A program made the translations under genes and the position numbers. A DNA stretch of 64,000 bases. Source: Candidatus Macondimonas diazotrophica. GTDB lineage: Bacteria > Pseudomonadota > Gammaproteobacteria > UBA5335. The stretch is from the NCBI RefSeq assembly GCF_004684205.1, contig NZ_SRIO01000001.1:248001-312000 (forward strand), read 5' to 3'. Below the pieces are notes generated by a model. It was given only the letters and a program-made list of their open reading frames with translations, was not told the DNA's origin and ran no database searches. This document shows, piece by piece, positions 30,001 to 39,682 of the stretch; position 1 is the stretch's first letter, and each line of letters begins with the position of its first letter.

Positions 30001-30023
30001 CGGGGCCGCTTGTTGCGGCCCCG
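30001..30023 (-). terminator. Possible terminator after aldehyde dehydrogenase gene
   Basis: A perfect 9-bp GC stem (CGGGGCCGC with GCGGCCCCG) around a TTGTT loop, 26 bases past the aldehyde dehydrogenase stop codon and about 90 bases before the PQQ dehydrogenase start. No T-run follows on the minus strand, so it may slow or partly end transcription rather than isolate the two genes fully. Confidence 0.5.
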
Positions 30024-30048
30024 ATGCGGTGATGCGCTTATCCGTTAC

Positions 30049-31521
30049 TTATGCCAGCCACTTGGAAACGCGCTGGAGCAAACCGTAGGCCCGTTTAGGA
30101 TAGGGACCCTTGACAAACATGCCCGGCGAGAACCAGCTGCGCTGGTAGAGCACACCCTTCTTGTGGGAAAACTCCACGAAGCCGTCGAAGCCGTGGTAGG
30201 CCCCCAGCCCGCTGGGACCGATGCCGCCGAACGGCAGGTTGGGATGCGCAATGTGCAGCATAGTGTCGTTGACGCACGCGCCACCGGAAATGGTCTGGCC
30301 AATGACATGGTCAGCGCGCTTGCGATTGGCATCGAAATAATAAAGCGCCAGCGGACGCGGGCGTTCCTGGATATACCGCATGGCGTGCTGCAGGCTCTCG
30401 TAGCCGATCACCGGCAGGACGGGGCCGAAGATTTCCTCTTGCATCACGGCCATGTCGTCATTGACGTTGGTGACAACGGTATGAGGGATGACTCGCTTGC
30501 CTTCGGGGATGGCCTCGTTTCGCGGGTTGATCTGGACGACGTTGGCACCTTTTTCGCGCGCATCGTCGATCAGCGCACTGATGCGCTTGAAATGACGCTC
30601 GTTGACGATCCAGGTGATGTCCTGGTTGTCCGCCACCGTCGGATAGCGCCGCGTAATGGCCCGCGAGTAGGCATCCACGAATTCCTGCTCCTTGCCCTTG
30701 GGCACCATCACGTAATCCGGCGCAATACAGGTTTGTCCGGAGTTGATGGTCTTGCCGAGCAAGATGCGCTGCACTGCCTTTTCAATGGGGTAATCCTCGC
30801 CGATGATGGTCGGGGACTTGCCGCCCATTTCCAGCGTCACCGGCGTGAGATTCTTGGCCGCGGCCATCATGATCTTGCGACCGACTTCCGTGTTGCCGGT
30901 GTAGATCAGATGATCGAACGGCAGCTCGGAAAACTCGATTGCCTTCTGCACATCGCCCGTCACCACGGTGATGAAGCTGGGGTCGAAGTGCTTGGCGATC
31001 AGCTCGGCGATCACCTCCGAGGTCCGCGGCGTAACATCCGGCGGCTTGATCATGGCATGGTTGCCCGCAGCGAGCACACCGATCAGCGGCGAGAAAATCA
31101 GGAAGGCAGGATAGTTCCAGGCGCCCATGACGCCCACCACACCCTTGGGCTGGTAGACTGCATAACCGGTCGCCGGAAGTGACTGAATGCTGGCCGGCAC
31201 CTTGTGCGGCTTCATCCATTTCTTGATGTGGCCCTTGGTCAGCCGGATCTCACCCAGGTTGGCCAGCACTTCGGTGAGGACGGTTTCATGCGGTGAACGG
31301 TGACCAAAGTCGGCCATCACGGCCTTGACCAGCTCGTCGCTGTACTCGCCAATGGCCTTGCCCAAGGTCTCCAGGGCCTCGATGCGCTGCTTGACATCGG
31401 TGATGCCCCGCTCGAGAAATGCCTTTTGCTGCGCTTGCAGCAAGGGCAGCAAGGGGTTTGCGGCCGACGCATCCTGCTGGCGCGCCAGACCCGAAATAGA
31501 AATTGGCTGGGGTGAGCTCAT
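30049..31521 (-). CDS. Aldehyde dehydrogenase, coniferyl-aldehyde type
   Basis: NAD(P)-dependent aldehyde dehydrogenase (490 aa) of the class 3-like/coniferyl aldehyde dehydrogenase group, oxidising aldehydes to acids. Catalytic Glu lies in TLEMGGKSPTII and the nucleophile Cys in NSGQTCIAPDY; GAWNYPAFL is the cofactor-site block. The C-terminus (GPYPKRAYGLLQRVSKWLA) is hydrophobic and basic, as in membrane-associated relatives. ATG at 31521 follows AGGAGG by 9 bases. It precedes the PQQ alcohol dehydrogenase on the same strand, suggesting alcohol to aldehyde to acid oxidation. A well-formed promoter with an overlapping palindrome lies upstream. Confidence 0.92.
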   Translation of the reverse strand: MSSPQPISISGLARQQDASAANPLLPLLQAQQKAFLERGITDVKQRIEALETLGKAIGEYSDELVKAVMADFGHRSPHETVLTEVLANLGEIRLTKGHIKKWMKPHKVPASIQSLPATGYAVYQPKGVVGVMGAWNYPAFLIFSPLIGVLAAGNHAMIKPPDVTPRTSEVIAELIAKHFDPSFITVVTGDVQKAIEFSELPFDHLIYTGNTEVGRKIMMAAAKNLTPVTLEMGGKSPTIIGEDYPIEKAVQRILLGKTINSGQTCIAPDYVMVPKGKEQEFVDAYSRAITRRYPTVADNQDITWIVNERHFKRISALIDDAREKGANVVQINPRNEAIPEGKRVIPHTVVTNVNDDMAVMQEEIFGPVLPVIGYESLQHAMRYIQERPRPLALYYFDANRKRADHVIGQTISGGACVNDTMLHIAHPNLPFGGIGPSGLGAYHGFDGFVEFSHKKGVLYQRSWFSPGMFVKGPYPKRAYGLLQRVSKWLA

Positions 31522-31582
31522 CGTGGTGTCCCTCCTGAATCGGTTATGGCGGCTCTGCCAAGATGCAACGCCGAACATTTAA

Positions 31583-31611
31583 TATTTATGCTTGACTGAA
31601 CAAATGGTCAA
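31583..31611 (-). promoter_or_regulatory. Sigma-70 promoter of aldehyde dehydrogenase gene
   Basis: On the minus strand TTGACC (31606-31611) and TAAATA (31583-31588) are separated by exactly 17 bases, a near-consensus housekeeping promoter in a local AT-rich patch that stands out from the surrounding high-GC DNA. The -10 element is 61 bases before the start codon. Confidence 0.72.
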
Positions 31612-31612
31612 G
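31591..31612. promoter_or_regulatory. Operator-like palindrome overlapping the -35 element
   Basis: CTTGAC (31591-31596) and GTCAAG (31607-31612) form a perfect 6-bp inverted repeat with a 10-base spacer. It covers the -35 hexamer and most of the promoter spacer, the classic place for a repressor. The 22-bp size suits a TetR-type dimer, but no such regulator gene is in the window. Confidence 0.5.
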
Positions 31613-31953
31613 TCCCGCCTCATCCAGTGGCACGCCTCATCAAGCGCGAAACGGCGAAAGCAGGCGTGCTCCCGGTGTCCGTGCCCCTTTACGCCGTACG
31701 GAACGAATCATGCTGCGCGCACCGCTTTACGGTTGATGCGCGCATTGCCGCGAGCACGACGCCAGAGCCCAGGCTATGGCGCATGGCGCGGTCAACACGC
31801 GTCGCCTGTGATCGGCGCGGGCCGCAGACCTCGACCACGCTAGGCAGCCGGAACGGCGCCCAGCGACGATTCCGACCAGGCGGTGAAGCGCTTTCGCCCC
31901 ATTCGGGCACTGCCATCTCGTCAAGGTCGACCCGGTTCAGTTGCGCGATGCCT

Positions 31954-32763
31954 TTAGGCCAGGACCTCGTCCGTCCAGACCTTGAAGCTCTCCAGCGTAT
32001 GCGAACCATAGGTCGTCGTAATCGCGACATCGGCAGCATCGCGGCCGCGGGCAATCAACACCCGTCCAACGCGCGGCTGATTGTTGCGCGGGTCGAAGCT
32101 GTGCCAGGCGCCGCCCAGGAAGACTTCCATCGAGGCGGCGAAATCCATCGGCGCGTCCACCGGCGGCACGCCAATATCACCCAGATAGCTGGTGCAATAG
32201 CGTGCCGGAATGTTGAGGCTGCGACAGAAGGCGATGGCGAGGTGGGCGTAATCGCGGCATACGCCGCAGCGCTCGGTGAAAACTTCCCAGGCGCTTTTCG
32301 TGGACCGGGCGTGCTCGTAGCCAAACACGATGTGGTTATGGACAAAGTTGCAGATCGCCTGCACGCGCGGCCATCCCGGCGGTGTCCAAGCAAAGAGTTT
32401 CCAGGCGGTCTCGGACAGCAGGTCGGATTCGCAATAGCGGCTCGGCAGCAGATAGACCAGGGTTTCTTCCGGCAGGCATTCCACCGGATGCTGCACCGCC
32501 ATCGGAAACACGGGTTCGAGCGTGCCGCGATCATTGACGAGGGTATCGGCGTGCAACCGGATGCGCCCGGCCGGCGCCGTAAGGCGCGTGCACCAGTTGC
32601 CGAAGCCGTCGCGATACATGTTCATCGGCACCCAGGGATCGGTACACATCTGGTCGGGGTGCACGAGATCGGAGGCGCGTGTGTAGTGCACGTTGAGCGT
32701 GATGATCATGGGTGTCGGTTGCGGACAACGGTAGACGATGTCGTAGCCCAGGCGAATCTGCAT
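31954..32763 (-). CDS. Transglutaminase-like cysteine protease family protein
   Basis: A 269-aa protein with a transglutaminase-like core. The catalytic Cys lies in TERCGVCRDYAHLAIAFCR, the His in GAWHSFDPRNN and the Asp in the same DPRNN segment, giving the papain-like triad. The N-terminal part (about 1-90) is the beta-rich domain usual in this family, starting MQIRLGYDIVYRC. No signal peptide is seen, so it is probably cytosolic. Bacterial members often act as proteases or amidases rather than crosslinkers. The N-formylglutamate amidohydrolase-like gene lies about 0.1 kb upstream on the same strand. Confidence 0.88.
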   Translation of the reverse strand: MQIRLGYDIVYRCPQPTPMIITLNVHYTRASDLVHPDQMCTDPWVPMNMYRDGFGNWCTRLTAPAGRIRLHADTLVNDRGTLEPVFPMAVQHPVECLPEETLVYLLPSRYCESDLLSETAWKLFAWTPPGWPRVQAICNFVHNHIVFGYEHARSTKSAWEVFTERCGVCRDYAHLAIAFCRSLNIPARYCTSYLGDIGVPPVDAPMDFAASMEVFLGGAWHSFDPRNNQPRVGRVLIARGRDAADVAITTTYGSHTLESFKVWTDEVLA

Positions 32764-32865
32764 GGCGTACCCTCGGGCGCTCGCGCGCCGATGCTCGCGG
32801 AGACCCGAACGGCGAATCTGGAGCCGGAGCGGCGGCGCCGTCGGGTGGGGGTCTTGAGCGTGCGA

Positions 32866-33666
<801 letters not shown>

Positions 33667-33952
33667 TGCCTCCAGCGGGCAGCAATGGGCCCCAGACTCA
33701 CGGCGGGGGGCGGGTCACGATCCGAGCGCCTGTCGCCCCACGGACGACTCCCAATTCCAGGCATCACAGACCTCAGAATCACGGCAACCCGCGGGGAACG
33801 CGCTCGGGGCGCGCCTCATTCATCAAATCCGGCGAGAAATGCCGGCTGATGAACGGCCAGTCGCGCCATCCCGGGCCTTGAAGGATACGCCGTTGCCCGC
33901 TCTGTTCACTGCACCTCCACTCCCCGCCTGCCGGTATCAGACACGAGAGAAC

Positions 33953-34771
33953 TCACTTTCGTTGAACCCCGCGGGCGATAAGCCAGCACAACGCAGCCCA
34001 CGCAGCGCCCACCGCCCAACCCGCCAATACGTCGGTGGGCCAGTGGACACCGAGGTAAATCCGGCTTACCCCCACCACCACGGTGACACAAACGGCCACC
34101 AGCAGCAGATATGCCTTTATGTGCCAACGCCGTTCGATCCGGCTCAGCATGGCAGCGAGGGTGAGGTAGGTGATGGCTGCCATCATGGCATGGCCGCTGG
34201 GGAAGCTGGCCGTATACACGACCGCTTCGTGAGGAACCAGATCCGGCCGGGGGCGACCGAAGCCCAGTTTGAGAAGATTGGTGAGCAGCATCCCTCCGCC
34301 TACGGCCACGGCAGTGAAGCCGGCCGCCCGCGCGCGACGGGCGAGCAACAGATAGACAAGCGCACCGACCGTCACCAGGGCCAGCACACCCACACTCCCC
34401 AGTGCGGTCAGGTCGCGCGCCACTTCCTCCAGCCATGGCGGGCCCAGTGGATCGCGGGGGTCGGTGGGGTTGCGCAGGGCGAGCAGCAGCGCCTCATCCA
34501 GCGCGTGAGTCTCCTGCACCATCACGGCTTCGGCAATCGCCATGAAGCCCCAGAGTCCGCCGAACAGCGCGGTCATCCAGAGGAGCAGGGACACTTCATG
34601 GCGGCCGAGTCCGCGCAGCGCTTGAAAGATGCGAACGGCCAGGCTGCCGGCGCGGTGGGGGGTGATCAGGGTCGGGCTCCTTCGATTGCAAACGCGCTTT
34701 TGGTGTCCGCATCCTACGGGAAACGGAGCCGCTTCAGCAGCGCGCCGGATCAGCCCGGGCAAGGCATCCAT
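33953..34771 (-). CDS. PAP2-family membrane phosphatase
   Basis: Integral membrane lipid phosphatase of the type 2 phosphatidic acid phosphatase family (272 aa). The three motifs are complete: KLGFGRPRP, PSGHAM and SRIYLGVHWPTDVLAG. Five to six hydrophobic helices surround them, with the active site facing the periplasm. It could act on phosphatidate, undecaprenyl pyrophosphate or phosphatidylglycerol phosphate. The ATG at 34771 gives a long polar N-terminal tail, and no good ribosome-binding site is visible. The start lies 77 bases past the end of a decayed kinase gene, which may have disturbed the natural upstream region. Confidence 0.88.
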   Translation of the reverse strand: MDALPGLIRRAAEAAPFPVGCGHQKRVCNRRSPTLITPHRAGSLAVRIFQALRGLGRHEVSLLLWMTALFGGLWGFMAIAEAVMVQETHALDEALLLALRNPTDPRDPLGPPWLEEVARDLTALGSVGVLALVTVGALVYLLLARRARAAGFTAVAVGGGMLLTNLLKLGFGRPRPDLVPHEAVVYTASFPSGHAMMAAITYLTLAAMLSRIERRWHIKAYLLLVAVCVTVVVGVSRIYLGVHWPTDVLAGWAVGAAWAALCWLIARGVQRK

Positions 34772-34848
34772 CAGCCCGAAACACGATCCCGCAACTGCTG
34801 GAGCAGGCCCGGCGTCCACGGACAGCGTTTGCTGGCGTTCGATGGGCG

Positions 34849-35451
34849 TCAGCGATTCGGTCGGGCGAGCTGCGCTTCCAGTATGGCGACATTGGCATCG
34901 GAAACGTCCGCCTGACGCTGGGCCAGACGCGTTCGCAGGATTTGCGGATCGACCGCCAGCGAGAGGATGAGCCCCGGCGCTTCCCGAGCCGTCGCAATGG
35001 CGAGAAAACGCTCGCGCAAGCTGCGCTTCAGAAAGGTCGCGTCCACAATCACCGGAAAACCCGCCGCCAGAATGCGGGCCGAGAAGGCTTCCAGGCGGCT
35101 GAAGGTCTGTTCGCTGGCCTCGGGGCCATACCGGCGGCGGGCGCGGCGTCATCTTTCAGGGCGATCGCGAATCGATCCGCGGATCGTCCGGCGTGCCGGT
35201 AATCGACACTCCGCCACGGTATAGCACCGGCGCGAAGCGGCGTTGAGGCGAAGCTCCTCCTCGCAGAAATGTCGCCGCCGCTCCAGGGTGGAGAAATCCA
35301 GGAACCCAAAATCCGCCGGCTTCTTGATCTTATAGCCCCGCTCGGCGGTAAGCAGGACCCGCCAGATGTGGGTCTCGACCAGCGTCACCGCCGCGACCGT
35401 TGCGGGTAGCGATGGGTTTCGCACCAGCGCGACCCAGTCAGGGCAGGACAT
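34849..35451 (-). pseudogene. Decayed APH/AAA-kinase fusion gene
   Basis: Remnant of the roughly 500-residue family that joins an aminoglycoside phosphotransferase-like domain to a P-loop kinase. The N-terminal piece is intact to LDFSTLERRRHFCEEELRLN (residue 70). A one-base loss just after 35242 shifts the frame: the next frame continues with FAPVLYRGGVSITGTPDDPR, as expected for the family. A deletion near 35150 then joins directly to the C-terminal kinase part (GPEASEQTFSRLEAFSARIL, then PVIVDATFLKRSLRERF). The second half of the phosphotransferase domain and the kinase P-loop are gone, more than 0.8 kb by comparison with the family's length. In-frame stop at 35149-35151. Confidence 0.8.
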
Positions 35452-35708
35452 TGGGGTCCGGCCCGGTGTCTTCCCTGTAACGAGCCCATGGGCGTGGAGG
35501 CGACTTGTCGAAACCTTCGCGCGGCGGCGGGAAAATCACAAGCGCTGGCTCATTTCCTTGGCGACATCGGTGAGCGCCTTGAAGGCCACAGGGTGAGGAA
35601 ACGGACACGCCGCTGCGAAAGGCGCTGTACCCGCGGTTGATGCATCCGCCCCTGTGGGGCAAGATGCTGCGCTTAAGGCTTTCCCACCTTGATGATGGAG
35701 AACGATGC

Positions 35709-35930
35709 ATGGCGCATGGTGAGGTCAATGTGCAGCCGCCCCAGAACGGGACCAATACCCCGGCAGCCGAACGAACCTACGCAGTGCACCGGGTTGACCT
35801 GCCAACCTATTGCCCGGTTCCCGGCAGCAGTCTGTGGAACGGTCACCCGCGCGTCTACATCCCGCTGAAAGAGACCGGCGACGAGGCGCGCTGTATCTAC
35901 TGCGGAGCCCGCTTCCGGCTGGTCGATTGA
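35709..35930 (+). CDS. Zinc-finger protein, CHCC type
   Basis: A 73-aa protein with the zf-CHCC fold related to the mitochondrial complex I subunit NDUFS6. Ligands can be read as Cys in YCPVPGSSLWNGHPRVYIPL, the His of GHPRVY, and CIYC before a closing GARFRL. Function of the bacterial family is unknown. The ATG at 35709 has GGAG 8 bases upstream, giving a better start than the longer frame. It is 15 bases before the glycosyltransferase gene and belongs to the LPS core gene string. Confidence 0.85.
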   Translation: MAHGEVNVQPPQNGTNTPAAERTYAVHRVDLPTYCPVPGSSLWNGHPRVYIPLKETGDEARCIYCGARFRLVD

Positions 35931-35945
35931 CGCACCGGGCCGGCC

Positions 35946-36989
35946 TTGCGCATCGTTCATGTCAATCTGGCCCGTGGCTATCGTGGCGGCGAGCGTCAAA
36001 CCGAATTGCTGATCCGCGAGCTCGCTCGGACCGGATGTGCGCAAGCGCTGTGGGGACGGGCGGGTGAACCCCTGCTGAATCGCCTTCAGGACATCCCGCA
36101 CTTGGAGCGGGTAGCATTGCGACCACCTTACCTCGGTGCGTTCGCCGCCAGCCAGCCGGGCGATATCCTGCATGCCCATGAGGGCAAGGCGACCCATGTC
36201 GCCCACATCGTGCACCGCCTGCAGCGGCGGCCATATGTGATCACGCGCCGCGTTCCCAACCGGCCCAAGGATGGCCGCTGGACCCGAAGGGTCTACCGAA
36301 CCGCCGCGCGCGTCGTCGCCATTTCGGGCGCGGTGGACGCCGCGCTGCGCGCCTGGGAGCCGCGTCTCGCCCCCGAACGCATCGCCTCGGTGGCCAGCCG
36401 GCAATCCCCCGATTCCCGACAGGTGGCTGCGCTGCGCGCACGATACACCGGTCCGTTGCGCATCGGACAGGTCGGCGCACTGGTCGATCACCACAAGGGC
36501 CAGCGGGTCCTTCTGGACGCCCTGCGCCAGAAGCCGGCGCTGGCCGATTATCCGGTGCTTCTGATCGGTTCCGGCGAGGATGAAACCGCCTTGCGCCATG
36601 AAGCGGCGGATCTGGCGCAGGTCGTCTTCACCGGTTTCGTGGAGAATGTTGCCGATTACCTGGCCGCGCTCGATGTCTTCGTCTTTCCGTCGCGCGAGGA
36701 AGGCCTGGGCTCGACACTCATCGATGCCATGGTCCAAGGCCTGCCCATCGTTGCCAGCCGGGTGGGCGGAATCCCGGAGCTGATCGAGCATGAGCGGACG
36801 GGACTGCTGGTGCCACCCGGCGACGCGGCGGCACTGGCTGCAGCGCTGGCGCGCCTCACCGGCGATCCCGACCTGCGCCGGCGGCTCGGGAGTGCGGCCC
36901 AGGCGGCAGCCGCCGCCTACACGCCCGAGGCGATGGCCGCCGCTTACCTCGATCTCTATCACGACATTGCGCAGGAGCACACAGCATGA
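35946..36989 (+). CDS. Glycosyltransferase family 4, LPS core type
   Basis: GT-B fold glycosyltransferase of 347 aa. The N-terminus [20 protein letters not shown] has the GGER motif of LPS and cell-surface enzymes, and the C-terminal nucleotide-sugar site is [19 protein letters not shown] followed by [16 protein letters not shown]. It starts with TTG, just after the zinc-finger gene, with no clear ribosome-binding site, so translation may rely on coupling. hldD overlaps its stop codon, which ties it to heptose-containing inner core assembly. Acceptor and donor sugar are not determined. Confidence 0.88.
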   Translation: MRIVHVNLARGYRGGERQTELLIRELARTGCAQALWGRAGEPLLNRLQDIPHLERVALRPPYLGAFAASQPGDILHAHEGKATHVAHIVHRLQRRPYVITRRVPNRPKDGRWTRRVYRTAARVVAISGAVDAALRAWEPRLAPERIASVASRQSPDSRQVAALRARYTGPLRIGQVGALVDHHKGQRVLLDALRQKPALADYPVLLIGSGEDETALRHEAADLAQVVFTGFVENVADYLAALDVFVFPSREEGLGSTLIDAMVQGLPIVASRVGGIPELIEHERTGLLVPPGDAAALAAALARLTGDPDLRRRLGSAAQAAAAAYTPEAMAAAYLDLYHDIAQEHTA

Positions 36990-37930
36990 TCATTGTCACC
37001 GGCGGGGCCGGGTTCATCGGCAGCAATCTGGTGCGCGCCCTGAACGATCGTGGCCACACCGATATCTGGGTGGTCGACGATCTGACCGACGGCACCAAAT
37101 TTCGCAATCTGGCTGATTGCACCCTGGCCGACTATCTCGATCGAGACGAGCTGTTCGCCCGTCTCGATGGCCCCGGCCTGCCTCCGATCGAGGTGGTGTT
37201 TCACCAGGGCGCCTGTTCGGCCACCACCGAGTGGGACGGCCGCTACCTGATGCGCAACAACTACGCCTACTCGCGCGACCTGCTGACCTGGTGTCTGGAG
37301 CGGCGTGTCCCGCTCATCTATGCCTCCTCGGCGGCTGTCTATGGCGGCGGACGTGTATTCCGCGAGGATCGCGCCTGTGAGGCACCGCTCAACGCCTATG
37401 GCTACTCCAAGCTGATCTTCGATCAGGTGGTGCGTCGCGTCCTGCCGCGGGCGGCCTCGCAGGTGGTGGGGCTGCGCTATTTCAACGTCTACGGCCCGCG
37501 CGAGCAGCACAAGGGCGCCATGGCCAGCGTCGCCTGGCATGCCCGCAACCAGCTGCGCGATTCGGGCACCATCGCCCTGTTCGAAGGCAGCGACGGCTTT
37601 GGTGCCGGCGAACAGCGGCGTGATTTCATCCACGTCGACGACGTGGTCGCGGTCAACCTGTGGTTCTGGGACCATGCCGACCGCAGCGGCATCTTCAATG
37701 TCGGCACCGGCCGCGCCCAGACCTTCAACGAGCTGACCCAGCCCATCGTCCAGCATGCCGGCCGCGGCGAGATCCGCTACATCCCGTTCCCCGACCATCT
37801 GCGCGGACGCTACCAGAGCTTCACCGAAGCGGACATCGGGGCACTGCGCGCGGCCGGCTACGATCAGCCGTTCCTCGACGTCGCCACCGGGGTCAGTCGT
37901 TACATGGCTTGGCTCGACACCCATGGCTGA
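36986..37930 (+). CDS. hldD: ADP-glyceromanno-heptose 6-epimerase
   Basis: Converts ADP-D-glycero-D-manno-heptose to the L-glycero form, the donor for the LPS inner core. The 314-aa short-chain dehydrogenase-like protein has the NADP site [14 protein letters not shown] (3-16), the Y-x3-K pair in [12 protein letters not shown] and [14 protein letters not shown] typical of HldD. It overlaps the glycosyltransferase gene by ATGA and the heptosyltransferase gene by 8 bases, forming a tight LPS operon. Confidence 0.95.
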   Translation: MIIVTGGAGFIGSNLVRALNDRGHTDIWVVDDLTDGTKFRNLADCTLADYLDRDELFARLDGPGLPPIEVVFHQGACSATTEWDGRYLMRNNYAYSRDLLTWCLERRVPLIYASSAAVYGGGRVFREDRACEAPLNAYGYSKLIFDQVVRRVLPRAASQVVGLRYFNVYGPREQHKGAMASVAWHARNQLRDSGTIALFEGSDGFGAGEQRRDFIHVDDVVAVNLWFWDHADRSGIFNVGTGRAQTFNELTQPIVQHAGRGEIRYIPFPDHLRGRYQSFTEADIGALRAAGYDQPFLDVATGVSRYMAWLDTHG

Positions 37931-38951
37931 ACCGGCACCGATCCTCGTGGTCGGGCCGGCCTGGGTCGGCGACATGGTCATGGCCCAGAGCCTGTTCATA
38001 ACCCTGAAAACCCGCCATCCGGACCGGGCCATCGACGTCCTGGCGCCGGGGTGGTCGTTGCCGCTCATCGCCCGCATGCCCGAGGTGCGCGCCGGGATCG
38101 AAATGCCACTGGGTCACGGCGAGTTCGATCTCGGCCTGCGCCGCCGGCTGGGCCACGCGCTGCGTGGCACCGGCTATGGCCAGGCCATCGTGCTGCCCCG
38201 CTCCTTCAAATCGGCCCTGACGCCGTTTTTCGCCCGCATCCCGCGGCGCACCGGCTATCGCGGCGAGCTGCGCTACGGCCTGCTCAACGATATCCGGCCG
38301 CTCGATGCGCAGCAGCTTCCGCGCACGGTGGACCGATTCGTCGCCTTGGGCTGTACCCGCGAGGCAGCCTTGCCGCCGCCGATTCCGTTTCCCCGACTGC
38401 ACCGCGATCCGGCCCGCCAGGAGACGCTGGTTGCGACGCTCGGCCTCGGCGAGGATCTGGCCCATCCCTGCATCGCTCTGATGCCCGGCGCCGAATACGG
38501 TCCGGCCAAGCAATGGCCGGCCTTCGGCGAGCTGGCTGCGCAGCTCATCGCGGCGGGCCGGCGGGTGTGGATCTTCGGCTCGCACAAGGAAAAGGTCCTC
38601 GGTGACGCCATCGCCGGACAGGCCGGCACCGGCGCGCGCAACCTGTGCGGACACACCGCCCTGGCCGACGCGGTCGATCTCATCGGGCTGTGCCGGGCCG
38701 CGGTGAGCAATGATTCCGGGCTGATGCATGTCGCCGCGGCAGCCGGCGTGCCGCTGGTGGCCCTCTACGGCTCCTCGACACCGGACTACACCCCACCGCT
38801 CACCCAACAGGCCGAGATCCTGTGGCGACGTCTGCCCTGCAGTCCCTGCTTCGAGCGCACCTGCCCTTTAGGTCACACCGATTGCCTCAAGGGAATTCCG
38901 GCCGCTTCCGTGCTGGACGCGCTCGACCGGCTGCCACATACGCCTGTCTGA
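37923..38951 (+). CDS. waaF: LPS heptosyltransferase II
   Basis: GT9 glycosyltransferase that adds the second heptose to the LPS inner core, using the product of the upstream epimerase. The 342-aa protein starts [19 protein letters not shown] and has [17 protein letters not shown] and the donor-site region [20 protein letters not shown], with [18 protein letters not shown] near the end, where several cysteines are conserved in WaaF. The ATG at 37923 lies inside the 3' end of hldD. WaaC is not in this window. Confidence 0.93.
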   Translation: MAEPAPILVVGPAWVGDMVMAQSLFITLKTRHPDRAIDVLAPGWSLPLIARMPEVRAGIEMPLGHGEFDLGLRRRLGHALRGTGYGQAIVLPRSFKSALTPFFARIPRRTGYRGELRYGLLNDIRPLDAQQLPRTVDRFVALGCTREAALPPPIPFPRLHRDPARQETLVATLGLGEDLAHPCIALMPGAEYGPAKQWPAFGELAAQLIAAGRRVWIFGSHKEKVLGDAIAGQAGTGARNLCGHTALADAVDLIGLCRAAVSNDSGLMHVAAAAGVPLVALYGSSTPDYTPPLTQQAEILWRRLPCSPCFERTCPLGHTDCLKGIPAASVLDALDRLPHTPV

Positions 38952-38973
38952 GCCGAGCCCTCCATGCGGCGCA

Positions 38974-39678
38974 TCAGATGTGCACCTCGCCGATCACCGG
39001 CAGATGATCGGACGCGCGCCGCGCGCGGGAGGTGCGCAGCGTTCGGACTCCGGTCAAGCGGGCCGGCGGTGAAACCCAGATCCGATCCAGCCGGAACAAC
39101 GGATACCGCGACGGAAAGGTGGCCGGCGTTGCACCCCGGCTGCCGAAATGACGATGCAGCCAGCGCAAGGGCCGCCCCCACAGGAACCACTCATTGAAGT
39201 CCCCCAGCAGGATGCTGGCATCCACCTCGCCGGTGCCGGTCTGCAGCACGCCGAGCAGGGTGCGGACCTGCTCGCGACGCTCGGCCGGACTGAGTCCCAG
39301 ATGGGTGGCCATGACTTCCAGCCGGCAACCTGGATACCCCAGCACCGCGCGAATCGCGCTGCGGGCTTCGAACCCGCCCACACTCAGGTCGATCAAGTGA
39401 TAGTCGAGCACGGGCAGCCGCGTAATGAGTGCATTGCCGTACTGTCCCTGTTCGCGCAGCAGGGTCGGACCGGAGATGACCTGCCAGTCCGGACTTTGCC
39501 GATAGCACCCCAGCACGTCATCCCCATGGTGATCGGTTTCCACCTCCTGCAAGGCCAGAATGTCGGCATCGATCCGATCGATCAGGCGCTGGACACGCGC
39601 CGGGTCGAAGCACCCATCGGTCCCCACGCAGCCATGGATGTTGTAGCTCGCCACCCGCAGTGGCACGGATGCGGCCAT
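38974..39678 (-). CDS. Endonuclease/exonuclease/phosphatase family protein
   Basis: A 234-aa EEP-fold metal-dependent phosphodiesterase. LRVASYNIHGCVGTDG, ILALQEVE, LLGDFNEW and RASDHLPVIGEV carry the Asn, Glu, Asp-x-Asn and Asp-His catalytic residues of the fold. Substrates of the fold range from DNA to phospholipids and inositol phosphates. No signal peptide is visible. It begins 4 bases after the stop of the PLD-VTT gene, so the two should be co-translated and are likely to work on related phosphodiesters, perhaps lipids. Confidence 0.88.
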   Translation of the reverse strand: MAASVPLRVASYNIHGCVGTDGCFDPARVQRLIDRIDADILALQEVETDHHGDDVLGCYRQSPDWQVISGPTLLREQGQYGNALITRLPVLDYHLIDLSVGGFEARSAIRAVLGYPGCRLEVMATHLGLSPAERREQVRTLLGVLQTGTGEVDASILLGDFNEWFLWGRPLRWLHRHFGSRGATPATFPSRYPLFRLDRIWVSPPARLTGVRTLRTSRARRASDHLPVIGEVHI

Positions 39679-39682
39679 CGGA

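Larger units (their letters stand above)
31522..31953. other. Intergenic region upstream of aldehyde dehydrogenase
   Basis: The left part holds the ribosome-binding site, promoter and operator-like palindrome of the aldehyde dehydrogenase gene. The right part, downstream of the transglutaminase gene, contains a hairpin (TGCGCGCA at 31714-31721 with TGCGCGCA at 31737-31744, inner CCG/CGG, CTTTA loop) that might end transglutaminase transcription. No credible gene is seen. Confidence 0.5.
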
